The notes under the pieces are model-generated. The model worked only from the letters and a program-made list of their open reading frames with translations. It did not search any database and was not told the origin of the DNA. The position numbers and the translations under genes are program-made. Below are positions 16,026-26,183 of a DNA stretch of 64,000 nt, one piece after another. This DNA is from Xanthomonas massiliensis (GTDB taxonomy: Bacteria > Pseudomonadota > Gammaproteobacteria > Xanthomonadales > Xanthomonadaceae): assembly GCF_900018785.1 (NCBI RefSeq), contig NZ_FCOY01000005.1:294023-358022 (forward strand), given 5' to 3'. The first letter of the stretch is position 1, and every line of letters starts with the position of its first letter.

Positions 16026-17588
16026 TCATGCCGCCGGCTCCTCCTGCAGCACCGCATCCTCGAAGCGGGCGAATTGCTCCTCCAGCCGCCATTGCAGGCC
16101 GGCCCGCGGACTGGCCTGCAGCAGCGCGCGGCAGGCCGGCGGCGGCGCCTGCCACGCCGCCAGGGCGGGCGCGCAGGCCGGCACCGGATTGCCGTCGGCC
16201 TGCCACAGGCTCGCACCGGGCAGGAAGGCGTGGCTCAGGCCGTTGCGCGCGATGCGCTTGAGCGCGGCGTAGTCCAGCCCGTGCTCGGTCACCGCGCGCT
16301 GGTATTCGCCGGTCATGTCCCCGCGCGATACCCCCTCGTCGTCGGTGGACAGCACCACCGGCACGCCGGCGGCCAGGTACATCGCCAGCGGATGCACGCC
16401 GCCGCGCACGCCGAGGATCTGGTCGTTGCTGGTCAGGTTGACCTCGACCGCGACCTGGCGCGTGCGCATGGTGCGCAGCAACGCCTGCGGCGCGTCTTCG
16501 TGGGCCAGGTCGGTGCCGTGGCCGATGCGCGCGGCACCGGCGGCCACCGCCTCGCGGATGTGGAAGCGCAGGTCGGCCGGCGGCACCAGGCCCGGCGCCA
16601 GTTCGCCGGCATGCAGGCTCAGCTGCACCTGCGGGTAGCGGGAGGAGAAGAAACGGAACATCGCCATGTGCGCGCGGTAGTCGGCACGTGCGACCGGGGC
16701 GTCCTCCGGGGCGACGATGTTGACCCCGACATAGCGCGGGTCGGCGGCCACCAGGGCGTAGTTCAGCGCCATCTGCCCGAACACGAACGGCTGCGGCAGC
16801 GTGCGCAGCACGTAGGCAAGGTAGCGGTATTCCACCTGGCAGCCGGGCGAGGCGTCGGGCTGGCCGCAGCGCATCAGGCGCCGCACCTGCGCATCGGTGC
16901 GGTCGGTGTCCTCGCGTGCGGCGCGTACCAGCGCCGGCAGCTCGGGCGCGATCCGCGCCAGGTCCGCGGCCGGATCGCCGGCATCCCAGGCCGCCGCCTG
17001 CATATGCTTGCCGAGCACGTCGCTCTGGTCCGGGTTGAGGATCAGCTCCACGTAGCCCACCTGGTCGCGCGCGGCCTGTTCCAGGGTGGCGACGATGCCG
17101 TCGGCACGGCGCGCGCGGGAGATCGCGCCGAACTTGCCGAAGGTGGCGAAGAAGCGGTCGTGGCCCGAGGGCTGCTGCGCCGACGGCAGGAAGTTGCGCA
17201 TCGACAGCGCGTCCACGACCTGCGCATACAGTGCCGGATCGCGCGCGCCCAGCCCGCGCGCCGGCACCTGGTCCGGGCGGCACGGCGGCGGCCGCAGTGC
17301 ATGGTCCCCGTCCACGCACCAGCCGTCCTCGTCGGCCCAGCGCAGGAAATCCTCCGCGTAGACCGAGCCGCCGGCATGGTTGTGCAGGTCCGCGCCCTTG
17401 GGCATGCGCTGCAGGAAGGCGCGCAGCTGCGTCGGCGAGGCGCTGGCCTGCTGCATCAGCCGCCCGACCTGCGCCTCGCGCGCGGCTGGCGTGCCGGCCG
17501 GCCGGGCCTGCGCCGGCGCGGCCAGGGCCGCGGCCAGCACGAGCGCGGCCAGTGACCACGGGGACGGGGAGCGGCCGGTACGGATCAT
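16026..17588 (-). CDS. Exported adenosine deaminase
   Basis: 520 aa, longer than cytosolic adenosine deaminases (~340). It begins with a signal peptide (MIRTGRSPSPWSLAALVLAA, then ALAAPAQA). Zinc and catalytic motifs are all present: MPKGADLHNHAGGSV (HxH), LSLHAGE, ARIGHGTDLA and VVLSTDDEGVSRG. It should convert adenosine to inosine in the periplasm, feeding the nucleoside hydrolases and then the purine-base permease. The start codon lies only 4 bp after the permease stop, so the two are co-transcribed. Similar exported deaminases occur in several gammaproteobacteria. Confidence 0.88.
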   Translation of the reverse strand: MIRTGRSPSPWSLAALVLAAALAAPAQARPAGTPAAREAQVGRLMQQASASPTQLRAFLQRMPKGADLHNHAGGSVYAEDFLRWADEDGWCVDGDHALRPPPCRPDQVPARGLGARDPALYAQVVDALSMRNFLPSAQQPSGHDRFFATFGKFGAISRARRADGIVATLEQAARDQVGYVELILNPDQSDVLGKHMQAAAWDAGDPAADLARIAPELPALVRAAREDTDRTDAQVRRLMRCGQPDASPGCQVEYRYLAYVLRTLPQPFVFGQMALNYALVAADPRYVGVNIVAPEDAPVARADYRAHMAMFRFFSSRYPQVQLSLHAGELAPGLVPPADLRFHIREAVAAGAARIGHGTDLAHEDAPQALLRTMRTRQVAVEVNLTSNDQILGVRGGVHPLAMYLAAGVPVVLSTDDEGVSRGDMTGEYQRAVTEHGLDYAALKRIARNGLSHAFLPGASLWQADGNPVPACAPALAAWQAPPPACRALLQASPRAGLQWRLEEQFARFEDAVLQEEPAA

Positions 17589-17592
17589 GCAG

Positions 17593-18918
<1,326 letters not shown>

Positions 18919-19110
18919 GCCTGGCCTCCGGCGGGGGCGCCCGGGCGGCGGCGAGAGCGGGAAGCGATGGCGACCGGTCTCATGGGGGACGTGGGCCTGG
19001 CGAGGTGGCGGCAGGGCCAATGGGCGCCATGATGCCGCAACGCAGCATCCCGTGTGTGGCGGGACTGCCACATACGGCACCCACGCCGGTCGGCGGCGGG
19101 GAGCCCGGCC

Positions 19111-20061
19111 TCACAGGTCCAGTACCAGCCGCGGCGAGCGGCTGCGCGAGCAACACGGGGTGATGCGGGTGTTGGCGGCGTGCTCGGCCGCGCTCATCAC
19201 CGCGTCGCGGTGGTCGGGGGTGCCGGCGACCACGCGGGTCAGGCAGGCGCCGCAGATGCCCTGCTCGCACGACACCGGCAACGGCACGCCGGCGGCCGCC
19301 AGGGCCTGGGCGATGGTGGTATCGGCGGCGACCTCGACCACCTCGCCGGTGGAGGCCAGTTCCACCTCGAAGGCGGTGTCGCCCGGCTGCGGGCCGCTGG
19401 CGGTGCCGGCGAAGTGCTCGCGATGGACCTGGTCGCCGCGCCAGCCATGCGCGGTGGCCAGTGCCGAGAAGCGGTCCATGAACGCGTTCGGCCCGCACAG
19501 GTACAGGTGGCCGGCGGCCTGCATCAGTTCCTCCGGCACGTGCCGGCGCGGGCTCTCGCCGGCACTGCTGGCGTGCAGCTCCACCCGGCCATGGGCGAAG
19601 CCGGCGCGCAGGCGCTCGGCGAACGCGGCCTGCGCCGGCGCGTGCACGTAGTAATGCAGCACGAACGGCTCGCCGCGCGCTTCCAGCGCCTGCGCCATCG
19701 ACAGCAGCGGGGTGATGCCGATGCCGGCGGCCAGCAGCAGGTGCGGGCCCTGCGGCTGCAGCGCGAACAGGTTGCGCGGCGCGGAGATCCACAGCCGGTG
19801 GCCGGGCCCGAGCTGCTCGTGCAGGTGGCGCGAACCGCCGCGCGAGTCGGGCTCGCGCTTGACGCACAGCAGGTAGTGGTCGTGCGCGGCCGGATCGCTG
19901 GCGATGGAGTACTGGCGCACCAGCCCGCCGGGCAGGTGCACGTCCACGTGGGCACCGGCCGCGAACGGCGGCAGCGGCTCGAACACCGGCTCCAGGCGCA
20001 GGGCGCGGTTGCCCTCGCCCTGGTCGGTGGCTTCGGTGACGACGACCTGGAACAGGGACAT
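19111..20061 (-). CDS. hpxE: HpxE-like oxidoreductase: FAD/NAD domain plus plant-type 2Fe-2S ferredoxin
   Basis: 316 aa reductase of the phthalate-dioxygenase-reductase type. The N-terminal FMN/FAD-binding barrel contains GGLVRQYSIASDP. The NAD domain has LLAAGIGITPLLSMAQAL and YLCGPNAFMDRFSA. A C-terminal ferredoxin domain carries the CEQGICGACLTRV cluster with a later ITPCCSRS. It passes electrons from NAD(P)H to the Rieske oxygenase encoded 10 bp upstream. HpxE is the known partner of HpxD in hypoxanthine oxidation in Klebsiella; the assignment rests on this pairing and the purine context. Confidence 0.82.
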   Translation of the reverse strand: MSLFQVVVTEATDQGEGNRALRLEPVFEPLPPFAAGAHVDVHLPGGLVRQYSIASDPAAHDHYLLCVKREPDSRGGSRHLHEQLGPGHRLWISAPRNLFALQPQGPHLLLAAGIGITPLLSMAQALEARGEPFVLHYYVHAPAQAAFAERLRAGFAHGRVELHASSAGESPRRHVPEELMQAAGHLYLCGPNAFMDRFSALATAHGWRGDQVHREHFAGTASGPQPGDTAFEVELASTGEVVEVAADTTIAQALAAAGVPLPVSCEQGICGACLTRVVAGTPDHRDAVMSAAEHAANTRITPCCSRSRSPRLVLDL

Positions 20062-20071
20062 GGCCGCCACC

Positions 20072-21124
20072 TCAGCGCAGGAAGAAGTCGCTGTAGCCGT
20101 CGCGGCGCAGGGCGCGGCGGTAGGCGATCGAGCTGCGGTCGGCGGGGATGTGCACCTCCAGCAGCGGATCCAGCGGCAGGTACTCGGGGCGCTGGGTCTC
20201 CACCATCGACCGGTCCTCCTCGAACACGCGCAGGTTGAAGGCGTGCACGTCCTCCACCGGCACGTGCAGGTCGAAGTTGCGGGCGATGGGCACGAACAGG
20301 CGGGTGCGGTGCTTGGATACCGGCGAAGCCGCGTTCATGATCACCAGCCGCTGGCCGGGCGTGGGGAAGTGGATGGTCAGCGTCGCGGTGAACGGCACGT
20401 GCACCTCGAAGTGGCGCAGCCACAGGAAGCCCGGCGGCATCGGCCCCGGGTCCACGCCCTTGCCGTAGTTGCTCACCGTGCTCAGGTAGTCGGCGGTGAA
20501 GCCGGCGGCGGTCTCGGCGGTGGTGTAGGCCGGCACTTCCTGGTTGTCCGGATCGGCGAAGGTGGCGGTGTGGATCCAGGCGAAGTGGGCCACGTCGATG
20601 AAGCCCTCGACCTGGCGCGCGGCCGAACCGGCGATGTCGAAGGGCGGGCAGTTGATCTGCTGGTAGCCGGCGTCGTCCCAGTGCGGCATCGGCGGGATGT
20701 CCGCTTCCTCGCCCGGGCCCAGCGGCGGGCGCGACAGGCACACCCACACCAGGCCGTAGCGCTCGGCCACCGCATAGGTGTGCAGCCTCATCTTGCCGGG
20801 GATGGCCTGGCCCGGGCTGGCCGGGATGCGGTTGCAGCGGCCGCCGGCGCCGAAGCGCAGGCCGTGGTACGGGCACACCACGCCCTGGCCGTCGGCGAAC
20901 CCCTTGCTCAGCGGCACGCCGCGGTGCGGGCACACGTCGCGCGCCGCCACCAGCTCGCCGTCCACGCGGTACAGCACCAGCGGCTCGTCCAGCAGCGTGG
21001 CCTTGACCGGGGCCTGGCCGACATCGCCGGACAGGGCCACCGCATGCCAGTGCCGGGCCAGCCGCAGCCAGTCGCCCTCCTCGAAGGTGCAGTCCAGGGG
21101 CAGGGTGGGAACGGCGGCATCCAT
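20072..21124 (-). CDS. hpxD: HpxD-like Rieske non-haem iron hydroxylase (hypoxanthine to xanthine)
   Basis: 350 aa. The N-terminal Rieske domain has CPHRGVPLSKG and CPYHGLRFG (CxH-N-CxxH). The catalytic domain carries the mononuclear iron site EGFIDVAHFAWIHT (D-x2-H-x4-H type). The length and gene pairing match HpxD, an oxygenase that replaces xanthine dehydrogenase in converting hypoxanthine towards xanthine in Klebsiella. It is divergent from the LysR gene at 21268, with a predicted promoter at 21191-21220 and a LysR box at 21243-21257. Other ring-hydroxylating substrates are possible, but the surrounding purine genes make HpxD the best call. Confidence 0.82.
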   Translation of the reverse strand: MDAAVPTLPLDCTFEEGDWLRLARHWHAVALSGDVGQAPVKATLLDEPLVLYRVDGELVAARDVCPHRGVPLSKGFADGQGVVCPYHGLRFGAGGRCNRIPASPGQAIPGKMRLHTYAVAERYGLVWVCLSRPPLGPGEEADIPPMPHWDDAGYQQINCPPFDIAGSAARQVEGFIDVAHFAWIHTATFADPDNQEVPAYTTAETAAGFTADYLSTVSNYGKGVDPGPMPPGFLWLRHFEVHVPFTATLTIHFPTPGQRLVIMNAASPVSKHRTRLFVPIARNFDLHVPVEDVHAFNLRVFEEDRSMVETQRPEYLPLDPLLEVHIPADRSSIAYRRALRRDGYSDFFLR

Positions 21125-21190
21125 CGGCGGTCTCGTGGCGGGCGCAGGGCGGCGGGAGCGTGCCTGGCGCGGATCGCGCCGGACGGTTTC

Positions 21191-21220
21191 ACTCTAGGAA
21201 CCGCCTCGTGTCATGATCAA
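21191..21220 (-). promoter_or_regulatory. Sigma-70 promoter of hpxDE
   Basis: On the minus strand TTGATC (21220-21215) and TAGAGT (21196-21191) are 18 bp apart. Predicted transcription starts near 21184, about 60 nt before hpxD. The weak -10 and -35 fit an activator-dependent promoter. Confidence 0.62.
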
Positions 21221-21242
21221 ACACCGTTTTTGGGCTATCGCG

Positions 21243-21257
21243 TTGCGAAAAAGGCAA
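21243..21257. promoter_or_regulatory. LysR-type operator TTGC-N7-GCAA between hpxD and the LysR gene
   Basis: TTGC-gaaaaag-GCAA sits inside a longer 7-bp-arm palindrome (GCGTTGC/GCAACGC, 21240-21260). It contains T-N11-A. The centre is about -66 from the predicted hpxD start, the usual LysR recognition position, and ends 10 bp before the LysR start codon, suggesting autorepression. Confidence 0.65.
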
Positions 21258-21267
21258 CGCCACCACC

Positions 21268-22191
21268 ATGTTCACCTTCTCCCGCTTCACCCGCTACTTC
21301 ATCGAGGTCGCGCGCCAGGGCAGCATCCGCAAGGCCTCGGACGTGCTGCACGTATCCGCCTCGGCGATCGACCGGCAGATCCTGCGCGCCGAGGAGGAAC
21401 TGGGGGCGCAGCTGTTCGAGCGCCTGCCCGGGCGGCTGCGCCTGACCGCGGCCGGCGAGCTGCTGCTGGTGGACGTCAAGCAATGGGAGAAGAGCTTCAC
21501 CCGTACCCTGGAGCGCTTCGACGAGCTCAAGGGACTGCGCCGCGGCCATGTCGAGATCGCGCTGATCGACGCCCTCAGCGAGGGCATGGCGATGCAGGCC
21601 ATCGCCGCGCTGATCCGCGAGTACCCGGGCATCACCTTCAGCCTGGTCACCGCCGGCAACCAGGAGGTGGCGCGCCGCATCGCCGCCGCCGAGGTGGACT
21701 TCGGGCTGATGCTCGACCCCGTCGCCGGGACCGCGCTGGAGGTGCGGGCGTTCGCCGAGGTGCCGCTGGGCATCGCCATGCCGCCCGGGCACCCGCTGGC
21801 CGCGCACCGCGAACTGCAGCTGCCCGAGACGCTGGAGCACGGGCTGCTGCTGCCGGATGCGCCGTTGATGGTGTCCGAGCACGCCAAGGTGCTGTACCAG
21901 CGCCAGCACGTGGACGTCTCGCGGCTGACCCGCTGCAACGACGTGCGCATGCTGCGCGCGCTGATCCACGACGGCGCCGGCGTCGGCCTGCTGTCGTGGC
22001 TGGACGTGGCCCCCGACGTCGCCGCCGGGCGCCTGGCCTTCGTGCCACTGCGCGCGCACCTGACCAAGCCGCTCACCCTGGCCCTGTGCGTGGCCCCGCA
22101 GCGCCAGCTCTCGCGCGCGGCGCAGCTGGCCATCCAGGCCTTGACGCCGGCGGTGGAGAGCGGCGTGGGCTGGGATCCGCCGGGCGCTTGA
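21268..22191 (+). CDS. LysR-type transcriptional regulator of the purine locus (HpxR-like)
   Basis: 307 aa. The winged helix-turn-helix occupies roughly residues 1-65 (RYFIEVARQGSIRKASDVLH, VSASAIDRQILRAEEELGAQ, LFERLPGRLRLTAAGELLL), followed by the two-lobed co-inducer domain. It is divergent from hpxD, the standard LysR arrangement, and its presumed operator lies between them. The same operator upstream of allC indicates a regulon spanning both ends of the locus. The inducer is unknown; a purine-pathway intermediate is likely. The name HpxR is by analogy with the Klebsiella hpx cluster. Confidence 0.85.
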   Translation: MFTFSRFTRYFIEVARQGSIRKASDVLHVSASAIDRQILRAEEELGAQLFERLPGRLRLTAAGELLLVDVKQWEKSFTRTLERFDELKGLRRGHVEIALIDALSEGMAMQAIAALIREYPGITFSLVTAGNQEVARRIAAAEVDFGLMLDPVAGTALEVRAFAEVPLGIAMPPGHPLAAHRELQLPETLEHGLLLPDAPLMVSEHAKVLYQRQHVDVSRLTRCNDVRMLRALIHDGAGVGLLSWLDVAPDVAAGRLAFVPLRAHLTKPLTLALCVAPQRQLSRAAQLAIQALTPAVESGVGWDPPGA

Positions 22192-22303
22192 GGCGGGGAA
22201 TTGCGTCTTCCGGCGACGGGGATCGGATGCGCCCTGGCCGGTTGGTTCGCGGGCGCGGCCGGCGGGCGGTGGATCGCCGCCGGCGCGGACGCGCGGCGAA
22301 GCG

Positions 22304-23245
22304 TCAGCCTTGCGCGCGGCCCAGCTCGTAGGCCTGCAGGTGGCTGTAGGCCGCCTCCAGCAGCGGCGAGGCATGGCCGCTGGCCCGCACGCGCTCGAGC
22401 ATGTCGCCGACGATCTGGTCGGCCTCCACCCGCTGGCCGGCCTGCAGGTCGCGCAGCATCGAGGCGGTCAGCGCCGAGCCGGCCTCGGTCAGCGTGGCCA
22501 GGGCCTTGGCGCGGACCGCGTCCGGGACCGGCTCGCCGGCCGCCGCGGCGGCAAGCAGGCAGTCGCGGTACAGCCGCTCCATCAGCGCGGCACCGTCGGC
22601 AGTGGCGACGATGCGCCCGACCGGCGCGCGCAGCAGGCAGGTGCCGGCCGCCAGCGCCGCCAGGAAGGTGAACTTGCTCCACTGGTCGCGGGCGATGTGC
22701 GACGAGGCCAGGTGGTCGATGCCGGCCAGCGTGCAGGCCTCGGCGAAAGCGCGCACGCGCGCGCTGTCGGCGCCGCCGTCGCGCTCGCCGAAGGTGATCG
22801 AGGCCGGCTTGCCCAGGTGCAGCACTTCCCCGTCCGTGCCCTTGGCCGCGCTGATGAAGCACAGCCCGCCGAGCACGTGGTCGTGGCCGAAGCGCGCGTC
22901 CAGCGCCGCGTAGTGGCGCAGGCCGTTGAGGATCGGCAGCACCGTGGTACCTGCGCCGACCGCGGGCGCGACCGCCGCGATCGCGCTGTCCAGGTCGTAG
23001 GCCTTGCAGCTCAGGATCACCAGGTCGAACGGCCGCGCCCGGGCCAGCGCCGGCAACGCCTCGGCAACGACGTGCGCCACCGCCAGGCGGGCATCGCCGA
23101 GCGGGCTGCGGACCACCAGCCCGTCGCGGTCCAGCTGCGCGGCACGCGCCGGCCGCACCAGGAAGGTGACGTCGACGCCGGCCTGGGCCAGGCGAGCGCC
23201 GAAGTAGCCGCCGGTCCCGCCGGCGCCGAGGATCAGGATGCGCAT
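22304..23245 (-). CDS. 2-dehydropantoate 2-reductase-like (ApbA/PanE family)
   Basis: 313 aa. The N-terminal Rossmann motif is MRILILGAGGTGGYFGARLA. Later motifs are VILSCKAYDLDSAI, VLPILNGLRHY (the KxN-type catalytic region) and SSHIARDQWSKFTFLAALAA with the conserved Lys. ApbA/PanE enzymes reduce 2-dehydropantoate to pantoate with NADPH for CoA synthesis. Many genomes carry several paralogues of unclear substrate, so the symbol panE is withheld. It is a monocistronic minus-strand gene converging with the LysR gene, which ends 112 bp away. Confidence 0.82.
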   Translation of the reverse strand: MRILILGAGGTGGYFGARLAQAGVDVTFLVRPARAAQLDRDGLVVRSPLGDARLAVAHVVAEALPALARARPFDLVILSCKAYDLDSAIAAVAPAVGAGTTVLPILNGLRHYAALDARFGHDHVLGGLCFISAAKGTDGEVLHLGKPASITFGERDGGADSARVRAFAEACTLAGIDHLASSHIARDQWSKFTFLAALAAGTCLLRAPVGRIVATADGAALMERLYRDCLLAAAAAGEPVPDAVRAKALATLTEAGSALTASMLRDLQAGQRVEADQIVGDMLERVRASGHASPLLEAAYSHLQAYELGRAQG

Positions 23246-23318
23246 GGGGTATCGTGCCTGCACGGTTCGTGTGGCGCCATGATCGCGCGGCCGGTACCGG
23301 CCCGCCACCCGACGATGG

Positions 23319-24356
23319 TCAGCGCTTGACCAGCTCGACCCGGCGGTTGCGTGCCTTGCCGGCCTCGCTGCCGTTGTCGGCCACCGGGTCGCTGGCGCCG
23401 AAGCCGGCCGCCGACAGGCGCGCCGCATCGATCCCCTGCGCGGTCACGGCAGCGGCCACGGCCCGGGCGCGGCCCTCGGACAGGGCCTGGTTGTGCGTGG
23501 CGTTGCCGGTGTCGTCGGTATAGCCGTTCACCGCCAGCTTCAGGCCCGGGTCCTGTTCGAGCAGCTGCACGACCTGGGCGATCTGTGGCCGCGAATCGGG
23601 CAGGATGTCGGTCCTGTCGGTGGCGAAGTTCACGTGCAGGGCGACCTTGCCGGCGGTATCGATCTGGGCCTTCAGCTCGCTGGCAGGGATCAGCTGCGCG
23701 GTCCGCGCGAACGCCTTCTCCTTGCCGACGATGTACCAGCCCTCGGCCGAGTTGGTGACCAGCTGCAGCCAGATGTTGCCGTCGTCGCGATGGATCACAT
23801 AGGTGCGTGCCGGCTCGTTGTACACATCGCCCAGGCCGGTGATGAAGCCTTGGGTGATCTCGTTGCCCCAGCCATCGATCACCTGTCCGGGGATTCTCTC
23901 CTCGGAGACCTTCTGCCCGCCCATCTGCGAGACCAGCGCCTCGAAGTTCCTGGCCACCTCGTACTCGGACATGGCGTGGCCATCCTCGGGCACGAACTCG
24001 GTGAGCTGGAACCGGCCCTCCACCCATGCCGGCGCGCCTTTGACCCAGAACGGGAAGCGGGCGAATGCCTTGTCCTCGGTATTGCTGACCTTGTAGCCGG
24101 CGGGCAGGGTGACGTAGGGAAACGGGCCGAGCGTGGCCGTGGATACGGGGATGCTGTCGATGTCGAAGCCGGCGCCTGCCGGCGCGGCACCACTGGCCGC
24201 CGGTGGCGCGTCCGCCACCTGTGCAGCAGTGTCGGCAGCGGCCTTGGCCTGTGGTGCGTCGTCATCGGCGGACGTGTCGTGCTTCCGGCAGCCAGTGGCG
24301 GTGGCGGCGATCGAGATGGCCAGCGTCAGGCCAAGCATGCGCAAGCTGTTGTTCAA
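23319..24356 (-). CDS. OmpA-domain lipoprotein at the end of the tad locus
   Basis: 345 aa. A TTG start at 24356 is favoured because AGGAG lies 8 nt upstream; the ATG at 24338 has no ribosome site. The signal ends in a lipobox-like ATATGC near residue 23, followed by an Ala/Asp-rich linker. The C-terminal ~110 residues form an OmpA/MotB peptidoglycan-binding domain (VNFATDRTDILPDSRPQIAQ, LAVNGYTDDTGNATHNQALS, GRARAVAAAVTAQGIDAARL, GSEAGKARNRRVEL). The central ~180 residues (FPYVTLPAGYKVSNTEDKAF...) match a domain I do not recognise. It probably tethers the pilus or envelope complex to peptidoglycan. Confidence 0.82.
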   Translation of the reverse strand: MNNSLRMLGLTLAISIAATATGCRKHDTSADDDAPQAKAAADTAAQVADAPPAASGAAPAGAGFDIDSIPVSTATLGPFPYVTLPAGYKVSNTEDKAFARFPFWVKGAPAWVEGRFQLTEFVPEDGHAMSEYEVARNFEALVSQMGGQKVSEERIPGQVIDGWGNEITQGFITGLGDVYNEPARTYVIHRDDGNIWLQLVTNSAEGWYIVGKEKAFARTAQLIPASELKAQIDTAGKVALHVNFATDRTDILPDSRPQIAQVVQLLEQDPGLKLAVNGYTDDTGNATHNQALSEGRARAVAAAVTAQGIDAARLSAAGFGASDPVADNGSEAGKARNRRVELVKR

Positions 24357-24490
24357 GTCGTGGGCTCCTGTCACGTGTACTGGGCCGATGGGCCCCTGGA
24401 AAGAATCGGTATCCGGCTCGGGCCGGGCGATGATGCCGGCAGTCGCATGAATCCCGGATGGCACCGATCGGGCCGCAGGGTCGACCCCGG

Positions 24491-25123
24491 TCATGGTGCC
24501 GACGCCGACCGCACTGGCATGGCCGGCGGGTCGAACAGGGCATCGGGTACTGTGCCGTAGCGGACCTGTTCCACCCGCCACTGCCGGGGGCGTCCGGTGC
24601 CTGTGTCGGCGCTGTAGCCGAGCACGAAGCCGGTCTTCGCATCGAGCCACATGCTGCCGCGCGAGCTGCGGCCGGGCCCGCGCGGCGAGGACAGCCGGTA
24701 GCGCCATTGCACGGCATCGCGCCCTGCGACTTTCCCGCGCTCGATCGCCTGGCAGTCGGCGAACATGCCCAGTCCGTCGCAGGGAGCGCCGGGGTCGAAG
24801 CGCAGCGGCCAGGGCGTATTGGCCACGGGCATTGCTCCGGCGTGTCCGTCCATCACCCAGGCGACAGGCGCGCCGCGCACCGCCAGCAGGGCGCGGTGCG
24901 CGCCTTGGTCGTCATCGAATTCGATCCGCAGATCGTCGCCGCGGAAATACACGGTTACCCGAGCGGGTGCGGCGGGTCCGGCGGCGTGGCCGAACTGGTC
25001 CGTGGCCACCTCGGCGACACCGGACAGGGGCAGCCCGGCTGCGGCGCCTCCCGGCACCGGCAGCATCAGCGTCAGCATCGCCGTTGCACCAAGGACACAT
25101 CCGGGAGTGGCGTGTCCCTTCAT
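24491..25123 (-). CDS. Secreted protein of unknown function (LolA/DUF4412-like pattern)
   Basis: 210 aa with a signal peptide (MKGHATPGCVLGATAMLTLM, cleavage near GGAAA). The mature part has alternating beta-strand periodicity (ARVTVYFRGDDLRIEFDDD, AVQWRYRLSSPRG, GSMWLDAKTGFVLGYSADTG), as in LolA-like or DUF4412 lipoprotein-carrier folds. I cannot name the family with certainty. It overlaps the upstream TadE-like gene by 4 bp and so belongs to the tad operon. Confidence 0.65.
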   Translation of the reverse strand: MKGHATPGCVLGATAMLTLMLPVPGGAAAGLPLSGVAEVATDQFGHAAGPAAPARVTVYFRGDDLRIEFDDDQGAHRALLAVRGAPVAWVMDGHAGAMPVANTPWPLRFDPGAPCDGLGMFADCQAIERGKVAGRDAVQWRYRLSSPRGPGRSSRGSMWLDAKTGFVLGYSADTGTGRPRQWRVEQVRYGTVPDALFDPPAMPVRSASAP

Positions 25124-25806
25124 GGCAGGGCGCCTGCCTGGGCGGTGCCGATGGGCGACTGCATGCGGACCATGGCCGACGCCTCGATCGGCAACCGGCC
25201 GCTGAGCCGGTCGAGCAGCGAGCCTTCCGCGGTATCGGGCTTGAGATAGCCGGAACGACCACCCAGGACCAGGCCAACGAAGGGCACGACCAGCGGGCTG
25301 TCGTACACCACCCGGACCTTCAGGATGTTGGCGTCCTGGACATTGACCGCCCCCTTGATGGCGGTGCTGCGGTAGGCCAGGTTGTCGTTGGGCAGGACGT
25401 ACTGGTACTTGCCGTCGTGGTACTGCTTCTCCTTGAAGCTGTTCCAGGCGGCCCGGGTGGGACTGACGATCTCGATCCTGCCATGCAGCAGGAGATCGGC
25501 CCGGGCACGCACGTAGGCGGCCTGGAGCTCGGTCATTCCGGTCTTGTGAGCGTACAGCGGCATCATGCCCTTGGCGAAGGCCGCATCCATCTCCGCCTTC
25601 TTCAGGCCGCTGGTGGCGCCGGCGCGTGCGGCCATCAGCGCGGCGTAATCCAGGGTCGCCTTGGTACGGTAAAGCAGTACCGCCTGGATCACCGCCAGGA
25701 TGAGGAAAAACAGCACCGGGGCCACCACCAGCAACTCCACCAGGGACTGCCCGCGCATGGCGCGGACAGGGAAAGCGCGCGGCCCACATCGGGTTGTCTG
25801 CATCAT
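25120..25806 (-). CDS. TadE-like pilus assembly protein
   Basis: 228 aa with a single N-terminal membrane segment in the TadE signature MRGQSLVELLVVAPVLFFLI (E at the +5-type position) followed by LAVIQAVLLYRTKATLDYAA. The remaining ~180 residues are predicted extracytoplasmic (HKTGMTELQAAYVRARADLL, DNLAYRSTAIKGAVNVQDAN). TadE/TadF are minor pseudopilins processed by the prepilin peptidase. Start ATG 25806 overlaps the DUF192 gene stop by 4 bp. A second start at MRGQ would be equally compatible with the pseudopilin motif. Confidence 0.82.
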   Translation of the reverse strand: MMQTTRCGPRAFPVRAMRGQSLVELLVVAPVLFFLILAVIQAVLLYRTKATLDYAALMAARAGATSGLKKAEMDAAFAKGMMPLYAHKTGMTELQAAYVRARADLLLHGRIEIVSPTRAAWNSFKEKQYHDGKYQYVLPNDNLAYRSTAIKGAVNVQDANILKVRVVYDSPLVVPFVGLVLGGRSGYLKPDTAEGSLLDRLSGRLPIEASAMVRMQSPIGTAQAGALP

Positions 25807-26183
25807 CCGCGACCTCCGGCGGGGGGCGACGGCAGCGGCCGCCATGTCCATCGTTCGCCCAGCCGCGGCTGCAGGATCGCCAGCGCGCCGGCATGGAATT
25901 CGACGGTGGTCCGGGCGCCGGGCTGGGCGGCAGCACGCCAGGGGCGTACGTTCTCGCGCCAGCCGAGCACCCGCTGCGCGCGGTCCAGGAAGACGATGTC
26001 CAGTGGATAACGCATCCAGAACGTGTGGACGCTGGCGCAGGGCTGGATCAGCAGCGCCTGCGAACCGTCGGCGGGCAATGGCGCGCGCCCGAGCAGGCCA
26101 CGCAACCGCGTCCACCAGCGGTCCGCGTTCCATGCCAGCGCGATGGCAGGCGCCGCGTCGCGTTCGATCGTCCCGGCTTTCAC
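25803..26183 (-). CDS. DUF192-domain protein embedded in the tad operon
   Basis: 126 aa, GTG start overlapping the stop of tadC (GTGA), stop overlapping tadE-like (ATGA). The DUF192 core is recognisable: RLRGLLGRAPLPADGSQALL, IQPCASVHTFWMRYPLDIVF, LDRAQRVLGWRENVRPWR. Most DUF192 proteins are exported; this one has no signal peptide. The family's function is not established, but small DUF192 genes recur beside tad genes in several Proteobacteria (from memory). Complete overlap on both sides argues that it is a true component or accessory of the pilus system. Confidence 0.75.
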   Translation of the reverse strand: MKAGTIERDAAPAIALAWNADRWWTRLRGLLGRAPLPADGSQALLIQPCASVHTFWMRYPLDIVFLDRAQRVLGWRENVRPWRAAAQPGARTTVEFHAGALAILQPRLGERWTWRPLPSPPAGGRG

